NCBI GenBank assembly: GCA_023397655.1
Contig: JAEWTW010000054.1
Span: forward strand, 1 to 29,187
From: Bacillota bacterium
Lineage (GTDB): Bacteria > Bacillota > Clostridia > Christensenellales > SZUA-584
DNA: 29,187 bases
Direction: 5' to 3'
The stretch's first letter is position 1. Each line of letters begins with the position of its first letter. The translations under genes and the position numbers were made by a program. Positions 28,887 to 29,187 of the stretch are shown in pieces. The notes beneath the pieces are model-generated. The model was given only the letters and a program-made list of their open reading frames with translations, had not been told where the DNA came from and did no database searches.

Positions 28887-29187
28887 ATGGCGAAAATGTA
28901 TATCAAAAGAGACGACAAGGTCGTTGTGATATCCGGCAAGGACAAGGGCAAGAAGGGCAAGGTCCTCGTGGCTGAGCCCAAAGAAGGCCGCGTCGTTGTC
29001 GAGAAGGTCAACATGGTGAGCAAGCACGAGAAGCCAAAAGGCCAGGGTAAACCGGGCGGCATCGTGCATCAGGAAGCGCCGATATATGCGAGCAAGGTCA
29101 TGCTTGTCTGCGGTAAATGCGGCCAGCCCACGCGCATCGCATTTAAGCTTTTGGATAACAAGAGCAAGGTTCGCGTGTGCAAGAAGT
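28887..29187 (+). CDS. rplX: 50S ribosomal protein L24, 3' end cut by the window
   Basis: L24 starts large-subunit assembly. One hundred codons are present before the window ends, with no stop. The KOW motif is clear near the N-terminus (KVVVISGKDKGKKGKV), followed by VEKVNMVSKHEKP and a CGKC pair that usually joins a later CKKC, as in zinc-ribbon-bearing L24 of Clostridia. I start at ATG 28887 because GGGAGG (28872-28877) is 9 nt away; the in-frame ATG at 28881 is only 3 nt from it. Confidence 0.96.
   Translation, partial: MAKMYIKRDDKVVVISGKDKGKKGKVLVAEPKEGRVVVEKVNMVSKHEKPKGQGKPGGIVHQEAPIYASKVMLVCGKCGQPTRIAFKLLDNKSKVRVCKK

Overview
The window looks like the chromosome of an anaerobic, GC-rich member of the Clostridia (Bacillota). 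The evidence is: a Zn-type L31 followed by DUF1385, prmC and prfA; the cdaA-cdaR pair; a desulfoferrodoxin/rubrerythrin oxidative-stress operon; a family C11 (clostripain-like) lipoprotein; a NfeD-FloA operon; and a gram-positive-type S10 ribosomal protein operon. Placement below class level (for example near Christensenellales) would be a guess. I see no phage, insertion sequence, CRISPR array, rRNA or tRNA.

Layout. 1-3390 (+): rpmE, its terminator, then a promoter and the tight cluster DUF1385-prmC-prfA (peptide release and release-factor methylation), closed by a terminator. 3474-3932 (+): an A/T-rich GNAT acetyltransferase, followed by a bidirectional terminator. 4192-6719 (-): a FabT-like MarR regulator and a DegV/FakB-type lipid-binding protein, then two overlapping family-4-type uracil-DNA glycosylase genes with their own promoter. 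6914-7876 (-): a lone NagB-fold protein with its own promoter and terminator. 8169-12598 (+): diadenylate cyclase cdaA, its regulator cdaR, a COG2509-type FAD protein and a P-loop ATPase. 12656-13549 (+): a cysteine synthase with its own promoter, followed by three consecutive perfect hairpins. 13648-16649 (-): NlpC/P60 endopeptidase, LCP ligase and a small membrane protein, all envelope functions. 16982-18364 (-): Fur/PerR-like regulator, superoxide reductase and rubrerythrin. 18537-20519 (+): clostripain-like lipoprotein. 20619-22934 (-): NfeD, zinc-ribbon membrane protein, FloA flotillin and a membrane-anchored unknown. 23411 to the end (+): rpsJ-rplC-rplD-rplW-rplB-rpsS-rplV-rpsC-rplP-rpmC-rpsQ-rplN-rplX (rplX cut by the window edge).

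The genes themselves are mostly familiar housekeeping genes. The less explained material lies between them. The S10 operon has tandem promoters and a roughly 200-nt 5' leader that folds into a branched structure just before the rpsJ ribosome binding site. A three-hairpin element follows the cysteine synthase gene. Palindromic operator candidates lie on the promoters of the MarR, Fur, NfeD and NlpC/P60 genes. One uracil-DNA glycosylase promoter sits so close to its start codon that the mRNA should be leaderless. Within genes, the second glycosylase has lost most of its Fe-S ligands, the NagB-like protein has lost standard catalytic residues, and isoleucine codon choice depends on the next base. 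All folds, counts and promoter calls were made by eye.
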